Shown here in pieces: positions 26,271 to 36,005 of a stretch of DNA of 58,161 nucleotides. Position 1 is the stretch's first letter, and each line of letters opens with the position of its first letter. The stretch comes from Synergistaceae bacterium (GTDB lineage Bacteria > Synergistota > Synergistia > Synergistales > Synergistaceae). The position numbers and the translations under genes were made by a program. The notes under the pieces were generated by a model. It was given only the letters and a program-made list of their open reading frames with translations. It ran no database searches and had not been told where the DNA came from. The stretch is from the NCBI GenBank assembly GCA_031269245.1, contig JAISZL010000083.1:1-58161 (forward strand). The letters are read 5' to 3'.

Positions 26271-26942
26271 CAGCCCGAAGAAATAGGCTCCCCACAGGCC
26301 GCAGCTCAGACCGACGAGGAATATCGCGGCAATCAGCGCCGCTATGACCAGGAACTCCTGCAAGCTCTTTTTCTCCGGCGCCTTAGGCGCGCGAACGGCC
26401 TCCTTGAGGGGGAATCCCGACTCGTCGGGATGGATGAAGTCGGGGAACGTGTACTCCTTGATCTCTGCCTCCAGAAGATCCGATATCAACGCGTCGAGCG
26501 TGTACGAGATGTTTTTGAGCGCCTCCTCGTGCACGTCGAAATCACCTGCCGGAGCGTCGCCCCTGTCGTCGCTCCGCTCGTCGGAGGAGTTCATGGACGC
26601 TAAGCCCTGCTCCATTCTGTCCAGCTTGGCCAGCAGGCTCTCGTGCCTGGGAGACACGGTGTATGGATTGGGCTCATCCCCGCCGGCCGTTACGCCGGCA
26701 CCCGAGACGGGCAGCCCGCCTCGGCCCACGCCTACCGGGAACGCGCTGGTCACGAGCAATTTGTTGCCGCACCTGGCGCAATAGAGCGAGGACACCGCGT
26801 TGGAGGAGCCGCATACGGAGCATTCGACGGTTTCGTCGGAGGATGCGTCGATAACGGTGGACGCAAGGGACAACTCGCGGCCGCACATGGAACATACCCG
26901 CGTGTCGTCGGAGTTGTCGAATCCACAGTAACGACAGTACAT
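26268..26942 (-). CDS. Double zinc-ribbon membrane protein of unknown function
   Basis: 224 residues. Two C-x-x-C pairs near the N-terminus (C3, C6, C17, C20: MYCRYCG and CSMCG) form one zinc ribbon, and a second set (CSVCG ... CARCG, about residues 41-59) forms another. A Gly/Pro and charged linker follows, then a single C-terminal membrane helix (about residues 199-221, FLVIAALIAAIFLVGLSCGL). This tail-anchored zinc-ribbon layout is common in poorly characterised proteins. A strong promoter and Shine-Dalgarno GGAGG precede the ATG, so it is transcribed on its own and not as the tail of the ATPase operon. Confidence 0.78.
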   Translation of the reverse strand: MYCRYCGFDNSDDTRVCSMCGRELSLASTVIDASSDETVECSVCGSSNAVSSLYCARCGNKLLVTSAFPVGVGRGGLPVSGAGVTAGGDEPNPYTVSPRHESLLAKLDRMEQGLASMNSSDERSDDRGDAPAGDFDVHEEALKNISYTLDALISDLLEAEIKEYTFPDFIHPDESGFPLKEAVRAPKAPEKKSLQEFLVIAALIAAIFLVGLSCGLWGAYFFGL

Positions 26943-27004
26943 ATTACAGCCTCCGATCCGGTGATATGTGTTCGGTGTGTCAATTCTGCCATTATTACGT
27001 ATTG

Positions 27005-27033
27005 ATTATAGCCAATGGTTTCAAATCACGCAA
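27005..27033 (-). promoter_or_regulatory. Promoter of the zinc-ribbon gene
   Basis: On the minus strand TTGCGT (27033-27028), a 17-base spacer and TATAAT (27010-27005) stand about 60 bases before the ATG at 26942. Confidence 0.6.
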
Positions 27034-27098
27034 TACAATTTACATAGTTTAAGTGGGACTATAGGCTCATTTTCAATGTGTAAACTACCGAATATGCC

Positions 27099-27141
27099 GG
27101 CTTCGGGCCAAACGCCGATGTTTTCCATTTGGCCCGGAGCC
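27099..27141 (-). terminator. Inverted repeat downstream of the V-type ATPase operon
   Basis: GGCTTCGGGCCAAA (27099-27112) pairs with TTTGGCCCGGAGCC (27128-27141), 13 of 14 positions, with a 15-base loop. It follows atpB by 21 bases on the minus strand. There is no T-tract, so it may act as a transcript-stabilising hairpin or a weak terminator. Confidence 0.5.
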
Positions 27142-27162
27142 GGGACAATTCGTACGCTGGAC

Positions 27163-28536
27163 TCAGTCTTTTATATGAGTTTTTATTTCGTCCAGGGAGA
27201 CCCTGGTGAGCTCGCCCCTCGGCAGGGAGGAGAGTATGTCCCAGCCCATGTCGAGGGACTGGCCTATCTCCCTGTCCTCGTCCTTGCCCTGCTTCAGGAA
27301 CCTGTTTTCGAAGAACTCGCCAAAGGTGATGGACTGCTTGTCGGCCTTCGAGAGCTCGTCCTCCCCCACGACGCCTGCCAGCGAGCGCACGTCCTGCACA
27401 TGGCTGTACGAGGCGAAGAGCTGGCTGGCGAGGTTCGGGTGGTCGTCCCTGGTGAACCCGCGCCCGATGCCGTCCTTCATCAGGCGGGAGAGGCTGGTCA
27501 GCACGTCGATCGGCGGGTATATTCCCTTGCCGTCGAGTTCCCGGCTCAGGACTATCTGCCCCTCCGTGATGAAGCCGGTCAGGTCCGGTATCGGGTGCGT
27601 TATGTCGTCGTTGGGCATCGTCAGAATCGGAAGCTGGGTCACGCTGCCCGTCAGCCCCCGCACCACACCGGCCCTCTCGTAGAGCGACGCCAGATCGCTG
27701 TATAGATACGCGGGGTAGCCCTTGCGGCTGGGCACCTCCCCAGCGGCCACGCCTAGCTCGCGGACGGCCTCGCAGTAACTCGTCATGTCGGTGATTATGA
27801 CGAGTACGTGCAGCCCCAGCTCGTAGGCCATGTACTCCGCCGCGGACAGAGCCATCCTCGGGGTGGCTATGCGCTCTATGACGGGGTCGTCCGCGAGGTT
27901 GAGGTAGGTGACGATGTTGTTCGTGCGCCCCCGCGACGACAGTTCCCTCAGGAGGAACTCCGCATCGTCGTGCTTCACCCCTATCCCCGCGAAGACGACC
28001 GCGAAGTTCTTGGCCCCCATCAGCCTGGCCTGAGTCGCTATCTGGACCGCGAGCTGGTTGTGCGGCAGACCGTTGCCGGAGAAGATCGGGAGCTTCTGCC
28101 CGCGTATGAGGGTGGCGAGCGTGTCTATGGCGGATATCCCGGTGTGGATGAAGTCCTTCGGGTACTGGCGCGCCATCGGATTGAGCGGCATCCCGTTCGA
28201 GTCCGCCCGCTTGCCGCCGAAGACGGGGCCACAACCGTCCGCCGGCTCGCCCAGCCCGTTGAACGTCCTCCCAAGTATTGTCGGGGAGAGCTGTACCTCG
28301 AGCGTCTTGCCCAGCATCCTCACCCTCGTCTTGCTCGGCACCAGCCCGTCGGTACCGGAGAACACCTGCACCAGAGTAGCCCTCTCGGAGAGGGAGACTA
28401 TCCTGCCGCGGCGAACCCTGCCGCCCGGCGTCCTCACGTCGACCAGCTCGCCGTAAAACGCGTCGCGCCCGGCGTCTTCGAGCAGTATAAAGGGCCCGGT
28501 GACCTGCGATATCCCTACGTATTCAGTCTGCGGCAT
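27163..28536 (-). CDS. atpB: V-type ATP synthase subunit B
   Basis: Non-catalytic nucleotide-binding subunit of the V1 hexamer, 457 residues. Family blocks visible are TEYVGISQVTGPFILLE, GRTFNGLGEPADG, NPMARQYPKDFIHTGISAIDTLATLIRGQKLPIFSG, VFAGIGVKHDDAEFLL and VIITDMTSYCEAVRELG. As expected it lacks a true P-loop. Its ATG overlaps the atpA stop by one base (TAATG). It is the last gene of the nine-gene operon. Confidence 0.97.
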   Translation of the reverse strand: MPQTEYVGISQVTGPFILLEDAGRDAFYGELVDVRTPGGRVRRGRIVSLSERATLVQVFSGTDGLVPSKTRVRMLGKTLEVQLSPTILGRTFNGLGEPADGCGPVFGGKRADSNGMPLNPMARQYPKDFIHTGISAIDTLATLIRGQKLPIFSGNGLPHNQLAVQIATQARLMGAKNFAVVFAGIGVKHDDAEFLLRELSSRGRTNNIVTYLNLADDPVIERIATPRMALSAAEYMAYELGLHVLVIITDMTSYCEAVRELGVAAGEVPSRKGYPAYLYSDLASLYERAGVVRGLTGSVTQLPILTMPNDDITHPIPDLTGFITEGQIVLSRELDGKGIYPPIDVLTSLSRLMKDGIGRGFTRDDHPNLASQLFASYSHVQDVRSLAGVVGEDELSKADKQSITFGEFFENRFLKQGKDEDREIGQSLDMGWDILSSLPRGELTRVSLDEIKTHIKD

Positions 28537-30347
28537 TATCTCGCGCCTCCCTGCTCACGGGTCCTCTCCGCGCCGACCCTGTTGAGGTGGTTGTTCAGGC
28601 GCTTCAAGGCCCGGTCGAACGACGACTTGTCCTCGGCCCCGAACTCGCGCAGGTGGGTGATCTCCTCCACCGCGTCGTTCTCGCGTATGAGCGATATGGG
28701 CACGCCCTGCCTGACGAGTTCGAGCCCCCTGTCGTAGAAGTGCATTATCATCTCGAGTATGGCGAAGCCCTTCTCTGGAGGCGAGTACGAGTCCGAGCCG
28801 AACGCCGCCTGCTGCAGATAACCGCTCTTCACGAGGAACGCCGTGTAGTCGAGCAGCCTCTGGTCGTCGGGGAGTACGTCCTCGCCAACGAGCCTGATCA
28901 CCTGCTGTATCTTCTCGTCCTCGAGCAGTATCGCGCGGGTCTTCTCCCTCAGTTCGCTCCACCTCGGGTCGACGTTGCTCTGGAACCACTCCTCGACCTC
29001 GGCGGCGTACTCGCTGTACGACTCCAGCCACGATATGGCTGGAAAGTGGCGGGCGTTAGCCAGGTTCTTGTCCAGCCCCCAGAAGCACCTGATGAACCTC
29101 TTGGTGTGGCGCGTCACCGGTTCCGTGAAGTCCCCCCCGGGAGGTGACACGGCCCCTATGATGGAGATGCTGCCGTTCTCGCCGTACTGGGTGACCACGC
29201 GCCCGGCCCGCTCGTAGAACTCGGCGAGGCGCGACGGGAGGTAGGCGGGGAAGCCCTCCTCGGCGGGTATCTCCTCCAGGCGGCCGGATATCTCGCGCAG
29301 CGCCTCCGCCCAACGGCTCGTGGAGTCCGCCATGAGGGCAACGTCGTAGCCCATGTCGCGGAAGTACTCCGCTATCGTTATGCCGGTGTAGATCGACGCC
29401 TCGCGGGCCGCCACCGGCATGTTCGAGGTGTTTGCGATGAGTATGGTGCGCTCCATGAGGGGCCGCCCGGACCTGGGGTCCTCCAGCACCGGGAACTGCT
29501 CCAGGACGTCCGTCATCTCGTTGCCGCGCTCGCCGCACCCGATGTACACCACGACCTGCGCCTCGCTCCACTTGGCCAGCTGGTGCTGCGTGACGGTCTT
29601 GCCGGTGCCGAACCCCCCTGGAATGGCAGCCGTCCCCCCCTTGGCCAGCGGGAAGAGCCCGTCTATGACCCTCTGCCCCGTGACGAGCGGCTCGTTGGGG
29701 CGGAGCCGCTCTCGGTAGGGGCGCGGGACGCGCACCGGCCAGCGCTGCGTCAGCGGCACGTCCACGGTGCGCCCCAGCGCGTTCTTCACCCTGGCTATCA
29801 TGCCCCCGCTCGCCACCAGCCCCCGCGGTGCGATCCAGACCACCTCGCCCTCTATGCCGGGCGGGCAGATTATCCGATGCAACATGAGCCCCGTCTCCTG
29901 GACGGTCCCAAGGAGCGTCCCGGACGACACCATATCCCCCGGGGAGACCTCAGGGGTGACGTTCCACATCCTGTCCGGCGGTATCATCGGCACCTCGATG
30001 CCCGGGGATATGTACATTCCCTCCTTGTCCAGCAGTGCCGAGAGGGGACGGCCTATCCCGTCGAAGAACCCCCCGATCAGGCCCGGACCGAGCGAGACGG
30101 AGAGCGATTCGCCGGAGCCTATGACCCTCTCGCCGACCCGCATCCCCTGCGTCTCCTCGTAGACCTGTATTATGGCCTCGTCCCCGTCCATGCGTATTAC
30201 CTCGCCCAGCAGACGGGCCTCGCCCACGTGAACCATCTCCCGCATGGCGAAATTGGCCATGCGGGAGGCGTGAATGACCGGTCCGTTTATCAGGGAGACC
30301 TCTCCCGTATTGGAGCCGCCGTCCTTGGGCTTCGTGTTGTCCGCCAA
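28536..30347 (-). CDS. atpA: V-type ATP synthase subunit A (catalytic)
   Basis: Catalytic V1 subunit of 603 residues. It shows [19 protein letters not shown] at the start of the barrel, the V-type specific non-homologous insert, a P-loop PGGFGTGKT, the catalytic-Glu region [13 protein letters not shown] and [22 protein letters not shown]. The TTG start at 30347 is chosen because AAGGGGGG lies eight bases upstream; a longer frame continuing to 30470 runs back into atpE and is not family-like. It starts 14 bases after atpE. Confidence 0.96.
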   Translation of the reverse strand: MADNTKPKDGGSNTGEVSLINGPVIHASRMANFAMREMVHVGEARLLGEVIRMDGDEAIIQVYEETQGMRVGERVIGSGESLSVSLGPGLIGGFFDGIGRPLSALLDKEGMYISPGIEVPMIPPDRMWNVTPEVSPGDMVSSGTLLGTVQETGLMLHRIICPPGIEGEVVWIAPRGLVASGGMIARVKNALGRTVDVPLTQRWPVRVPRPYRERLRPNEPLVTGQRVIDGLFPLAKGGTAAIPGGFGTGKTVTQHQLAKWSEAQVVVYIGCGERGNEMTDVLEQFPVLEDPRSGRPLMERTILIANTSNMPVAAREASIYTGITIAEYFRDMGYDVALMADSTSRWAEALREISGRLEEIPAEEGFPAYLPSRLAEFYERAGRVVTQYGENGSISIIGAVSPPGGDFTEPVTRHTKRFIRCFWGLDKNLANARHFPAISWLESYSEYAAEVEEWFQSNVDPRWSELREKTRAILLEDEKIQQVIRLVGEDVLPDDQRLLDYTAFLVKSGYLQQAAFGSDSYSPPEKGFAILEMIMHFYDRGLELVRQGVPISLIRENDAVEEITHLREFGAEDKSSFDRALKRLNNHLNRVGAERTREQGGAR

Positions 30348-30361
30348 ACCCCATCCCCCCT

Positions 30362-30976
30362 TCAGAGCAGAGACAGGAGGCGATCCGCCAGGGTGTCGGC
30401 CATCTCCTGAGTTCTCGACTGCCAGTCCGCGTTTATCTGGCGCCTGCCGTCCTCGCTTGCCACCCAGCATCCGCCGATGATCGGCGCCGGATCCGGGTCA
30501 AACGCCATCGCCGGGCCGGAGAGCTTACGCGTCGCCTCCGACGCCACGCTTGGCCCCAGATGGGCGTCGATGGCCGACAGCTTCAGCCTCATGGCCGCGG
30601 CGCCCGGGAGGAGCCGCGCCGACTCTATCGCCAGCGCGGTCAATATTTTCTCGTAGTCGCCGCGCTCCCTGAGCCGGACTAAGCCGTCCTGGAACCTCTT
30701 CAGTGCCTCGTTGAGCAACCTGTTCTGCTGTCTCAGCGCCTCTGTGGATTTCTCGCGCTCCGCTGAGAGGATCTGCCTTCTGTGTATGTCCTCCGCGCGC
30801 GACTTGGCGTCAGCCAGCACGACCGAGGTCTCTCGCTCCAGCTTGGCCATCTCCTTGGAGAGCCATGCCTCGGCCTCCTTCCTGGCGTCGGTTGCCAGTG
30901 CGGCCCTCTGCTGGTTTGCGTGCTCCAGTATTATGTTCTGCAGCGCCGTGATTTTTTCGTTCGGTATGTCGGTCAT
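30362..30976 (-). CDS. atpE: V-type ATP synthase subunit E (peripheral stalk)
   Basis: 204 residues, with an N-terminal coiled coil rich in Ala, Glu, Lys and Arg (about 10-110) and a C-terminal globular domain (GGCWVASEDGRRQINADWQSR near residue 170), the classic subunit E layout. It forms the stator with the G/H-type subunit. The last codons of atpF overlap its start. Confidence 0.9.
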   Translation of the reverse strand: MTDIPNEKITALQNIILEHANQQRAALATDARKEAEAWLSKEMAKLERETSVVLADAKSRAEDIHRRQILSAEREKSTEALRQQNRLLNEALKRFQDGLVRLRERGDYEKILTALAIESARLLPGAAAMRLKLSAIDAHLGPSVASEATRKLSGPAMAFDPDPAPIIGGCWVASEDGRRQINADWQSRTQEMADTLADRLLSLL

Positions 30977-31284
30977 TCCATCTTCACTCCAATTGCGTCC
31001 CTGACGTACTTTGTCAAAAAGTCGAAGCTCCGCTTGGTGCCGTGCCTGTCCGGTATCTCGACGACAATCGGCAGTTCGCCGTGCTCCCTGAGGCGCTGTA
31101 TCGCGTCTGGCATCATCTCCGATATCTTCTCCGTGACGGCCAGGATCGCCACGTCCTTCATGAGCATGGCCTCGGTCATCGCCCTGCGCGCGGCTTCGGT
31201 CCCGTGGACGACCACTCCGTCGATGCCGGCGAGCCTCATGCCGACCAGGGTGTCGTGGTTGTCGCTGATCAGGTAGGCCCGCAC
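30973..31284 (-). CDS. atpF: V-type ATP synthase subunit F (central stalk)
   Basis: 103 residues with the subunit F pattern YLISDNHDTLVGMRLAGIDG at the start and ILAVTEKISEMM in the middle. It belongs to the rotor with subunit D. It starts with GTG at 31284, eight bases after atpK, and overlaps atpE by four bases. Confidence 0.92.
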   Translation of the reverse strand: MRAYLISDNHDTLVGMRLAGIDGVVVHGTEAARRAMTEAMLMKDVAILAVTEKISEMMPDAIQRLREHGELPIVVEIPDRHGTKRSFDFLTKYVRDAIGVKME

Positions 31285-31292
31285 GGCTTGCC

Positions 31293-31724
31293 CTATCCCG
31301 CCAGTTTGCTGAAGATGAGTATCGATATGACTATGCCGTATATCGCGACGCCCTCCGCCAGCCCGACGTATATGAGCGTCGTGCCTATGGCTCCGGGCTG
31401 CTCTCCGACTAGTCCCAGCGCCGCCGATCCTACGCTGCCGACCGCGATCCCGGCGCCGATGCAGGCGAGCCCTGTGGCCAGCGCCATCCCGATGAAGCCC
31501 ATGCCGTTGCTCGCCGCCGAAGCGGCGTCAACGGCCGCCGCGGGCGCGGAAGCGGCCGAAGCCGGGGCGAGGGAGAACAGCGCCCCCGCGAGTAAGAGGC
31601 AGCACGACGCCGACACGATCCCGACTAACATCCCTTTGGAGCCGCGAAAACGCGCTCTGCGCATCAAAACCCCGAGGCAGATGGTGCCCGTCACGGCGAA
31701 CGCGCTCAGAAACAGTCCAAACAT
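31293..31724 (-). CDS. atpK: V-type ATP synthase subunit K (membrane rotor ring)
   Basis: About 143 residues. Two N-terminal membrane segments (about 1-19 and 32-51) are followed by an Ala/Ser-rich loop and a canonical rotor hairpin: GLACIGAGIAVGSVGSAALG, the turn GEQPGAIG and a second helix with the ion-binding glutamate (IYVGLAEGVAIYG). Only this last hairpin carries the carboxylate, so each protomer should transport one ion. The ATG at 31724 is preferred because GGGGG lies nine bases upstream; an in-frame ATG at 31733 touches the Shine-Dalgarno. Whether the ion is Na+ or H+ cannot be settled by eye. Confidence 0.93.
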   Translation of the reverse strand: MFGLFLSAFAVTGTICLGVLMRRARFRGSKGMLVGIVSASCCLLLAGALFSLAPASAASAPAAAVDAASAASNGMGFIGMALATGLACIGAGIAVGSVGSAALGLVGEQPGAIGTTLIYVGLAEGVAIYGIVISILIFSKLAG

Positions 31725-31777
31725 CAGTATCATCCCCCTGTATAGTTTTATAATTTATAATCCGAAGGCTGGCCGGC

Positions 31778-33727
31778 TCACGACTTGAGAAGCGGCTTGT
31801 CCCTCTTCCACGTGACGGGCTTGAACACGTTGCCGCCGCCCCGGTAGAACTTGCCGAAGAACTCGTAGTACTCCAGGCGCAGGACCTGGATGAACACTAT
31901 CAGCCCCTCCAGCCCCACTATGAAGATATTGCCCAGTATCAGCACCAATATCTTGAGCGCCATCCCGCCCGGCAGGTCCTCCATCATCCCCGATATGAGT
32001 ATCACGGCGAACGACAGTGCCACGTGGTTCAGCGCGAACGCGGCCAGCCTGACGAACGACGCGGTGTTGGTGAAGTAGTTCATCAGGTTGTGCAGCACCT
32101 CGAATATCTGGAGGGCCGGGGACTCGCGCTCGACGCGCTGGTGCAGCAGCGTCCGCGCCAGGGTGTCTCGGAAGAGCGTCAGCAGCATCACCGCCAGGAT
32201 CGCGTACCAGAGGTAGGCGACGGAGAAGGGTGTCTCGATGCCATTGACCGAGATGAATATGGCTATGGCCGCCCCCCAGTACACGAAGAGCCCGGCCAGC
32301 CCCTGCCCGTCGAAGAGGAGCTTCCCGAAATTTCTCTCGCGGTATCGTATTACCATGTTCAGTATCATCCCGACGCTTATCATCACCACGCCTGCGGCTA
32401 TCGCCACCATAAAGAGCTCCACGGTGTTGTGCATGGGGGAGAGCCAGAGCGCGGGCAGTTTCCCCTCGATGCCCATCACGCTGCCGTAGAGCAGCCCGAA
32501 GACGACGGAGCTGCACGATGCGCACTTCATGACGTACGCCAGCGATCCGTTGAGCACCTTCCGCCTTCCGAGGTACGCCGCGCCGAGCCAGAGCAGCACG
32601 CCGTGCCCTATGTCCCCGAACATGAAGCCGAAGAACAGCACGAATGTTATGGCGACGAACGGGGACGGGTCGACCTCCCCGTAGGACGGGACGCTGTATA
32701 GCGCTACCACGTCCTGGAATGCCCGGACCATCCTGTTGTTTCGGAGCATCGTCGGGATCCTGACCCCGGAGTAGGCCATGTTCTTCACCTGCTCGGTCGT
32801 TATCGACGACCTCGGGGCTTCGAGCGCGATCTTGTCCTTTATGCCCTCGTAGGTGTCCTCCGGTATCCACCCGGACAGCACGTACATGCCGCTGATCTCG
32901 CCGCGCCCTTTGCAGAGGTCGTACACCCTCTGCATGGTGTAGAGCCTGGAGTAGAGCTTCTCGAATTCATTTCTGTGGTCGTTGAGTATGTTTTTGGCCG
33001 CGTCCTCCAGCCCTTTTATGGAGTTTTTATGAAGCTCGATGTCTTGCTCCACCTGTTTCAGCGGGTTCTCGCCGGACAGCCTGTCCGCCATCTCGGCGAG
33101 AGAGAACTCCTTGAAGTAGACGGCGTCGAGTATCTTCTTGGCGCCCTCCCTGTAGCCGGGGACGGTGAAGACCAGTATCCACGCGTTGTCGTGCTTGCGG
33201 GAGAGCTCGACCGCCAGGAGGGGCGCGTCCATCGTCGTCTCCTGGAGTCTCGTAAAGTTGTCCAGGGATATCCTGCCGAAGCGCGGCAGGGCGAACCGGG
33301 TCTCTGCCAGCTCCCTGGGCTTCATGTCGATGTTGCGGAGCGCCTCGACGTAGCTCCTGGTCGCCTCCAGCCTCTCCAGCTCGTCCGAGAGCGTCTCCCT
33401 GCGCTGGTTCCAGTCCTCGATCTTGCCCGCGGCCTCGTCCACCACTCGCTTCGCCCTGTAGTAGTTGAAGTCCTGGTCCAGCTTGATCGGTTCTGGGTCC
33501 GGCATGGGTTCGCCCGCCATCTTCCACACCATCGACATCTTGTTCAGCAGTTCGTCGTAGGGATTGTCGCTCTCCGTGGTCACTCTGGCCCTCAGATTCC
33601 TGTCGTTTATGAGGAAGTCGAGCGGCAACGGCTGGAAGCCTCCAGAGAGGACCATTTGCCTGGCCACCGGCTCCATCTCCTCGTGCGGCCCCACCATCGT
33701 GAGGGCTATCATTTTCATAACTGCCAT
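31778..33727 (-). CDS. atpI: V-type ATP synthase subunit I (membrane stator, a-subunit homologue)
   Basis: 649 residues. The N-terminal half is soluble with long coiled coils (for example GKIEDWNQRRETLSDELERL and about 220-290). The C-terminal half has about seven membrane segments starting near residue 360 (FVAITFVLFFGFMFGDIGHG) and contains FVRLAAFALNHVALS with the essential arginine. It forms the ion channel against the K ring and links to the peripheral stalks. Start ATG with GGGAGGTG upstream; the start overlaps the end of atpC by 13 bases. Confidence 0.95.
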   Translation of the reverse strand: MAVMKMIALTMVGPHEEMEPVARQMVLSGGFQPLPLDFLINDRNLRARVTTESDNPYDELLNKMSMVWKMAGEPMPDPEPIKLDQDFNYYRAKRVVDEAAGKIEDWNQRRETLSDELERLEATRSYVEALRNIDMKPRELAETRFALPRFGRISLDNFTRLQETTMDAPLLAVELSRKHDNAWILVFTVPGYREGAKKILDAVYFKEFSLAEMADRLSGENPLKQVEQDIELHKNSIKGLEDAAKNILNDHRNEFEKLYSRLYTMQRVYDLCKGRGEISGMYVLSGWIPEDTYEGIKDKIALEAPRSSITTEQVKNMAYSGVRIPTMLRNNRMVRAFQDVVALYSVPSYGEVDPSPFVAITFVLFFGFMFGDIGHGVLLWLGAAYLGRRKVLNGSLAYVMKCASCSSVVFGLLYGSVMGIEGKLPALWLSPMHNTVELFMVAIAAGVVMISVGMILNMVIRYRERNFGKLLFDGQGLAGLFVYWGAAIAIFISVNGIETPFSVAYLWYAILAVMLLTLFRDTLARTLLHQRVERESPALQIFEVLHNLMNYFTNTASFVRLAAFALNHVALSFAVILISGMMEDLPGGMALKILVLILGNIFIVGLEGLIVFIQVLRLEYYEFFGKFYRGGGNVFKPVTWKRDKPLLKS

Positions 33728-34815
33728 TCGGTTTCACCTCCCGATATTATGGGCCTTGTGAGGTAGGCCGCGGCGTGCCGCCTGTCGTATCCGTAGCGCA
33801 CGTACTCTATTATCCTCACGATATCCGTTATCTCGAATTCCTTCAGCGTGAAGTAGCTCACCGCCGTGTGGAAGCCGGGCAGTCCTTCGTTGAAGACCCG
33901 CGCCGCCCGCTCCCAGACGTGCCTCTTTATGTTCCGCTCGAGCGCCAGTTCCGGCTCCGGGTCCTCCGCCGCGTCAGACAGCAGACGACCATACCCCGGG
34001 TATCTGGACCTGGTCATCTCGGCCATCCGCTCGTGCCCGTCCGCCCTCGCGGCCTCCCGGAGGAAGTCCAGCGTCACCCGCCAGCGGGCAGGCAGGGTCC
34101 TGTTCAGTATCTCCTCGGGCGTCATGTCGTAGAAGCGCATCGAGCGGTGGAGTATATAGAGATTGAACAGATCGACGCGGGCGCCGAAAATGGGCATAAG
34201 CAGCGTCCAATCCGCCCTCGGCATCTTCTTGAGCGCCCTGAAGAGCGACAGCTCGACGAACATGTCGAGCGCCGCCTCCAGAGGGAAGAGTCTTTGCTCC
34301 TCCCCGGAGTGGAGCTTCTTCAGCGGCTCGGCGAGCACGCGGAAAAAGCGAGTCCCCCTCAGCGCGTCGGACAGCTCAGAGAAATCCCGCGCCGAGAGCA
34401 CGTTGTCGTAGGAGAGCTTGGAGCTTTTGGCCGAGTAGAGCCTGCGCCGGAACTCGTCCCTGTCGCTCCTGCCGGACGCGATGAACCGGAAGACGCTCTT
34501 CAGGTTCTCCGCCTCGTGCGAGCTCATCATCGCCCGAAAGAAGACGTCCCTCGGGCTGCTCATGTGGATGAGGAAGTTCTCCGCCTGCTTCAGAACTGTG
34601 GTCTTGATCGCGGACTCCAGGTCCTGTCTGTGGGGTTCGGCGGGCATCGTCCGAATGGACTCGTCGTAGGCGGTCGCGCACAGCTTTTGGCCCACCTCCC
34701 TCACCGTGTCGCTGCCCAGCAGACACCAGTAGTCGTCCTCCGACAGGAGGCGGCTGCGGAGGACATGCGCCTTCACGCCTATCGACAGGCACTCTCCCTG
34801 GGATGAGTAGGGCAA
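33715..34815 (-). CDS. atpC: V-type ATP synthase subunit C
   Basis: 366 residues, mostly helical; the V-type C/d subunit that docks the central stalk onto the membrane ring. Features that fit are KAHVLRSRLLSEDDYWCLL near the start, NLKSVFRFIASGRSD in the middle and the C-terminal FTLKEFEITDIVRIIEYVRYG, which resembles the family end (E-x-x-N-I-R-x-I). TTG start at 34815, directly after the G/H-like gene. Identified partly from operon position because sequence motifs in this family are weak. Confidence 0.87.
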   Translation of the reverse strand: MPYSSQGECLSIGVKAHVLRSRLLSEDDYWCLLGSDTVREVGQKLCATAYDESIRTMPAEPHRQDLESAIKTTVLKQAENFLIHMSSPRDVFFRAMMSSHEAENLKSVFRFIASGRSDRDEFRRRLYSAKSSKLSYDNVLSARDFSELSDALRGTRFFRVLAEPLKKLHSGEEQRLFPLEAALDMFVELSLFRALKKMPRADWTLLMPIFGARVDLFNLYILHRSMRFYDMTPEEILNRTLPARWRVTLDFLREAARADGHERMAEMTRSRYPGYGRLLSDAAEDPEPELALERNIKRHVWERAARVFNEGLPGFHTAVSYFTLKEFEITDIVRIIEYVRYGYDRRHAAAYLTRPIISGGETEWQL

Positions 34816-34817
34816 TG

Positions 34818-35156
34818 CTACCGTGCCCCCGACATGATCCTGTCCACCGTCTCGGCGAGCACCGCCGCTATGACCGAGTCGACGTTCTCCTCGAAACGCC
34901 TGTTCACCCGCTCGCGCTCCTCGCGCCCCAGGTCGAGTATCTGCTTGGCCTCGGTCTGCGCGGATGTCAGCGCGTTCGCCATCAGACTCTTCGCCTGCTC
35001 CCTGGCCGACGCCATCCGGCTCTCCCTGTCGGGGGTGAAAATCTCCTGCGTAGTCCTGATCACCTCGGCGGACTCGCTCTTCGCGTCCTCGACGATCCGT
35101 TTCGCCTCGCCCTCCGCGCCGAGGAGAACGGTCAGAACCTCCTGCAATGCGCTCAT
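34818..35156 (-). CDS. V-type ATP synthase G/H-like peripheral stalk subunit
   Basis: 112 residues, almost entirely alpha-helical with a charged heptad pattern (EGEAKRIVEDAKSESAEVIR ... REQAKSLMANALTSAQTEAK). It fits the small coiled-coil partner of subunit E in prokaryotic V-ATPases. It sits between atpD and atpC, overlapping the atpD stop (ATGA). Family assignment rests on size, coiled coil and position. Confidence 0.8.
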   Translation of the reverse strand: MSALQEVLTVLLGAEGEAKRIVEDAKSESAEVIRTTQEIFTPDRESRMASAREQAKSLMANALTSAQTEAKQILDLGREERERVNRRFEENVDSVIAAVLAETVDRIMSGAR

Positions 35157-35836
35157 TTTATCTTCCTCCCGTTTGCTGTGTCGGGTTTTTCTCGCGCGAG
35201 GGCCTCGGAGTCTCGTTTCTTGCGCTCCCTGCTGCCCTTGGCGATTTTCATCCTGACGAAGTCCTCTCGTTCGCCCTCCTCCAGAACCCCCGCTATGAAG
35301 GCGCTCTCGGCCCTGTTCGACGGGATAACCACCTTCTCCAGGGCGTTGACCCTCCTGTGGGTGCGCCGTATCTGCACCGCGAGGCGGTAGACGCTCGTCT
35401 CCACCTCCGCGAGCTTGAGCAGCGTGCCCAGCACCCTTCTGAACGCGCAGTACGCCTCGTCCATGGCTCCCGTCGAGCCCATGAACGAATAGCTGGGCTT
35501 TATGGAGCAGTCTATCTCGTCGATGTCGGGAATCTCCACCCCCATGACGGAGCGGAGCCTCACAACGAGCTCGTCCGTGGCCGGGACGGAGTTAGCCATG
35601 TCCTCCACGGTGTCGATGCCCAGGGACAGGTTCGCGCGGCGGAGCGACTTGTATGCCTCGTCGAACACGCCTACGACCTCGCGCTGCAGGTCGCGCGCGG
35701 AGTCTATGTGACGGACGAGCTCCATCATGAGAACCTGTCGCTTCTGCTCCAGCAGGTCGTGCCCGCTTGAGGCCTGAGTCATGGATTTTTGAAGCGCCAC
35801 CAGATTTCCCCTTGTGGGGGCCATCTTTCGAGCCAT
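35153..35836 (-). CDS. atpD: V-type ATP synthase subunit D (rotor shaft)
   Basis: 227 residues with the family start PTRGNLVALQKSMTQASSGHDLLEQKRQVLMMEL and the C-terminal helix RRTHRRVNALEKVVIP. It forms the central coiled-coil shaft. It is the first gene of the operon, with AGAGGAG before the ATG. Most bacterial V-ATPase operons place D last, so the order is unusual. The last about 30 residues are very basic (KGSRERKKRDSEALAREK). Confidence 0.95.
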   Translation of the reverse strand: MARKMAPTRGNLVALQKSMTQASSGHDLLEQKRQVLMMELVRHIDSARDLQREVVGVFDEAYKSLRRANLSLGIDTVEDMANSVPATDELVVRLRSVMGVEIPDIDEIDCSIKPSYSFMGSTGAMDEAYCAFRRVLGTLLKLAEVETSVYRLAVQIRRTHRRVNALEKVVIPSNRAESAFIAGVLEEGEREDFVRMKIAKGSRERKKRDSEALAREKPDTANGRKIK

Positions 35837-36005
35837 TTTAAACTCCTCTTGCTCTGCGAATAAATATATTTTTTTGTTATAATACTACTTGGCCGCGCAA
35901 AATCCAGCCCCTACACGTGGCTGATTTTAGACCTCACGATGAAAAAAACAAGAGGCTAATGTGGGATACCGGGGCAAATATCCGTCAGGAGGAGTGATTG
36001 TCCAA

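Noticed and set aside
35898-35929. Imperfect inverted repeat between atpD and the CobT-like gene as a cobalamin riboswitch
   Set aside because: The spacer is only about 170 bases and lacks a recognisable B12-box (GCCACTG type); the hairpin is short and imperfect.
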